Positions 6,935 to 7,519 of a stretch of DNA of 7,519 bases are shown piece after piece (the stretch's first letter is position 1; every line of letters starts with the position of its first letter). The DNA lies in contig CAMDSN010000079.1 in NCBI GenBank assembly GCA_945907225.1, forward strand, positions 1 to 7,519, written 5' to 3'. Source of the DNA: Flavobacterium psychrophilum. GTDB taxonomy: Bacteria; Bacteroidota; Bacteroidia; Flavobacteriales; Flavobacteriaceae. Position numbers and translations under genes: made by a program. Under the pieces are notes generated by a model. That model ran no database searches. It had not been told where the DNA came from and worked only from the letters and a program-made list of their open reading frames with translations.

Positions 6935-7519
6935 ATGAATATCAAAATAACAGGTTCCGGAAGTTATATTCCAACTAAAGTAGTTTCAAACAAAGATTTT
7001 TCTGAACATGTTTTTTTAAATGAAGACGGAACTCCTTTCCCGCAAACAAACGATGTAATCACTCAAAAATTCGAGGGAATAACTGGAATTCAAGAACGAA
7101 GATATGTTACTGACAATCAAATAACTTCAGACATTGGAACAATTGCTGCTAAAAAAGCAATTGAAGATGCCAATTTAGATCCAGAAACGTTAGATTATAT
7201 CATTTTTGCTCACAATTTTGGAGATGTAAAAAAGGATGCAGTTCAATGTGATTTAATGCCAAGTTTGGCTAGCAGGGTTAAACATAATCTACAGATAAAA
7301 AATCCAAAATGTGTTGCCTATGACATGCTATTTGGTTGTCCTGGATGGGTTGAAAGTGTGATTCAAGCGCAAGCTTTCATTAAAGCTGGTATGGCAAAAA
7401 AATGCTTAGTCATTGGTGCAGAAACTTTATCTAGGGTTATTGATCCACACGATCGAGATTCTATGATTTATTCTGATGGCGCAGGAGCTATAATAGTTGA
7501 AAGTTGTGAAGGTCAAAAC
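6935..7519 (+). CDS. 3-oxoacyl-ACP synthase III-like (KAS III family) protein, 3' end missing
   Basis: This is a thiolase-fold condensing enzyme, relative of FabH, which joins an acyl-CoA starter to malonyl-ACP. The first 195 residues are present and the frame runs off the right edge. Visible features are the N-terminal ITGSGSYIPTKVVSN, FEGITGIQERRY (matching the ITGI.ERR region of FabH), the nucleophile Cys135 in FGCPGWVES, VIGAETLSR at about 162-170, and SDGAGA at 180-185. The catalytic His and Asn should lie beyond the window. Cys135 is about 23 residues later than Cys112 in E. coli FabH. The extra length is in the segments FLNEDGTPFPQTND and GDVKKDAVQCDLMPSLASRVKH. This marks a Bacteroidota KAS III paralogue rather than standard FabH, so no symbol is given. 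Substrate is unknown; candidates are branched fatty-acid initiation or a secondary lipid. ATG 6935 is chosen because the conserved N-terminus begins at once. Confidence 0.87.
   Translation, partial: MNIKITGSGSYIPTKVVSNKDFSEHVFLNEDGTPFPQTNDVITQKFEGITGIQERRYVTDNQITSDIGTIAAKKAIEDANLDPETLDYIIFAHNFGDVKKDAVQCDLMPSLASRVKHNLQIKNPKCVAYDMLFGCPGWVESVIQAQAFIKAGMAKKCLVIGAETLSRVIDPHDRDSMIYSDGAGAIIVESCEGQN

Overview
The window comes from an AT-rich member of the Bacteroidota, most likely a Flavobacterium or close relative. Four things suggest this: about two thirds of the bases look to be A or T; start codons lack a Shine-Dalgarno GGAGG and sit behind A/T-rich leaders; -7 boxes resemble the flavobacterial TAnnTTTG; and the GcvP protein closely matches flavobacterial glycine dehydrogenases as I remember them. 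No database search was run, so the genus is an inference.

Layout. On the + strand, positions 1-446 hold the 3' part of purE (purine biosynthesis). A 74-bp gap with a degenerate inverted repeat follows, then a cytosolic M3-family zinc oligopeptidase (521-2548). On the - strand, 2589-3365 encodes a very hydrophobic protein that looks like a degenerate UbiA-family membrane protein. It converges on the peptidase gene and diverges from the next gene. The + strand resumes with a complete single-chain gcvP (3517-6360), a small group-III-like truncated hemoglobin (6435-6803), and the 5' part of a ketoacyl-ACP synthase III-like gene (6935 to the right edge).

How the genes relate. This is mostly housekeeping chromosome, not an obvious pathway cluster. 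purE and the peptidase may share a transcript. gcvP opens a new unit from the 151-bp divergent region and may read through into the hemoglobin gene 74 bp downstream. The KAS III-like gene has its own candidate promoter. GcvP feeds one-carbon units to folate, which purine synthesis consumes, but the sequence shows no regulatory link to purE.

I saw no CRISPR array, insertion sequence, phage gene, tRNA, rRNA or toxin-antitoxin pair, and no convincing new multi-gene system. The less ordinary items are the UbiA-like protein with one aspartate motif missing, the non-canonical KAS III, and several small repeats in the intergenic regions. All non-coding gaps are shorter than 300 bp.
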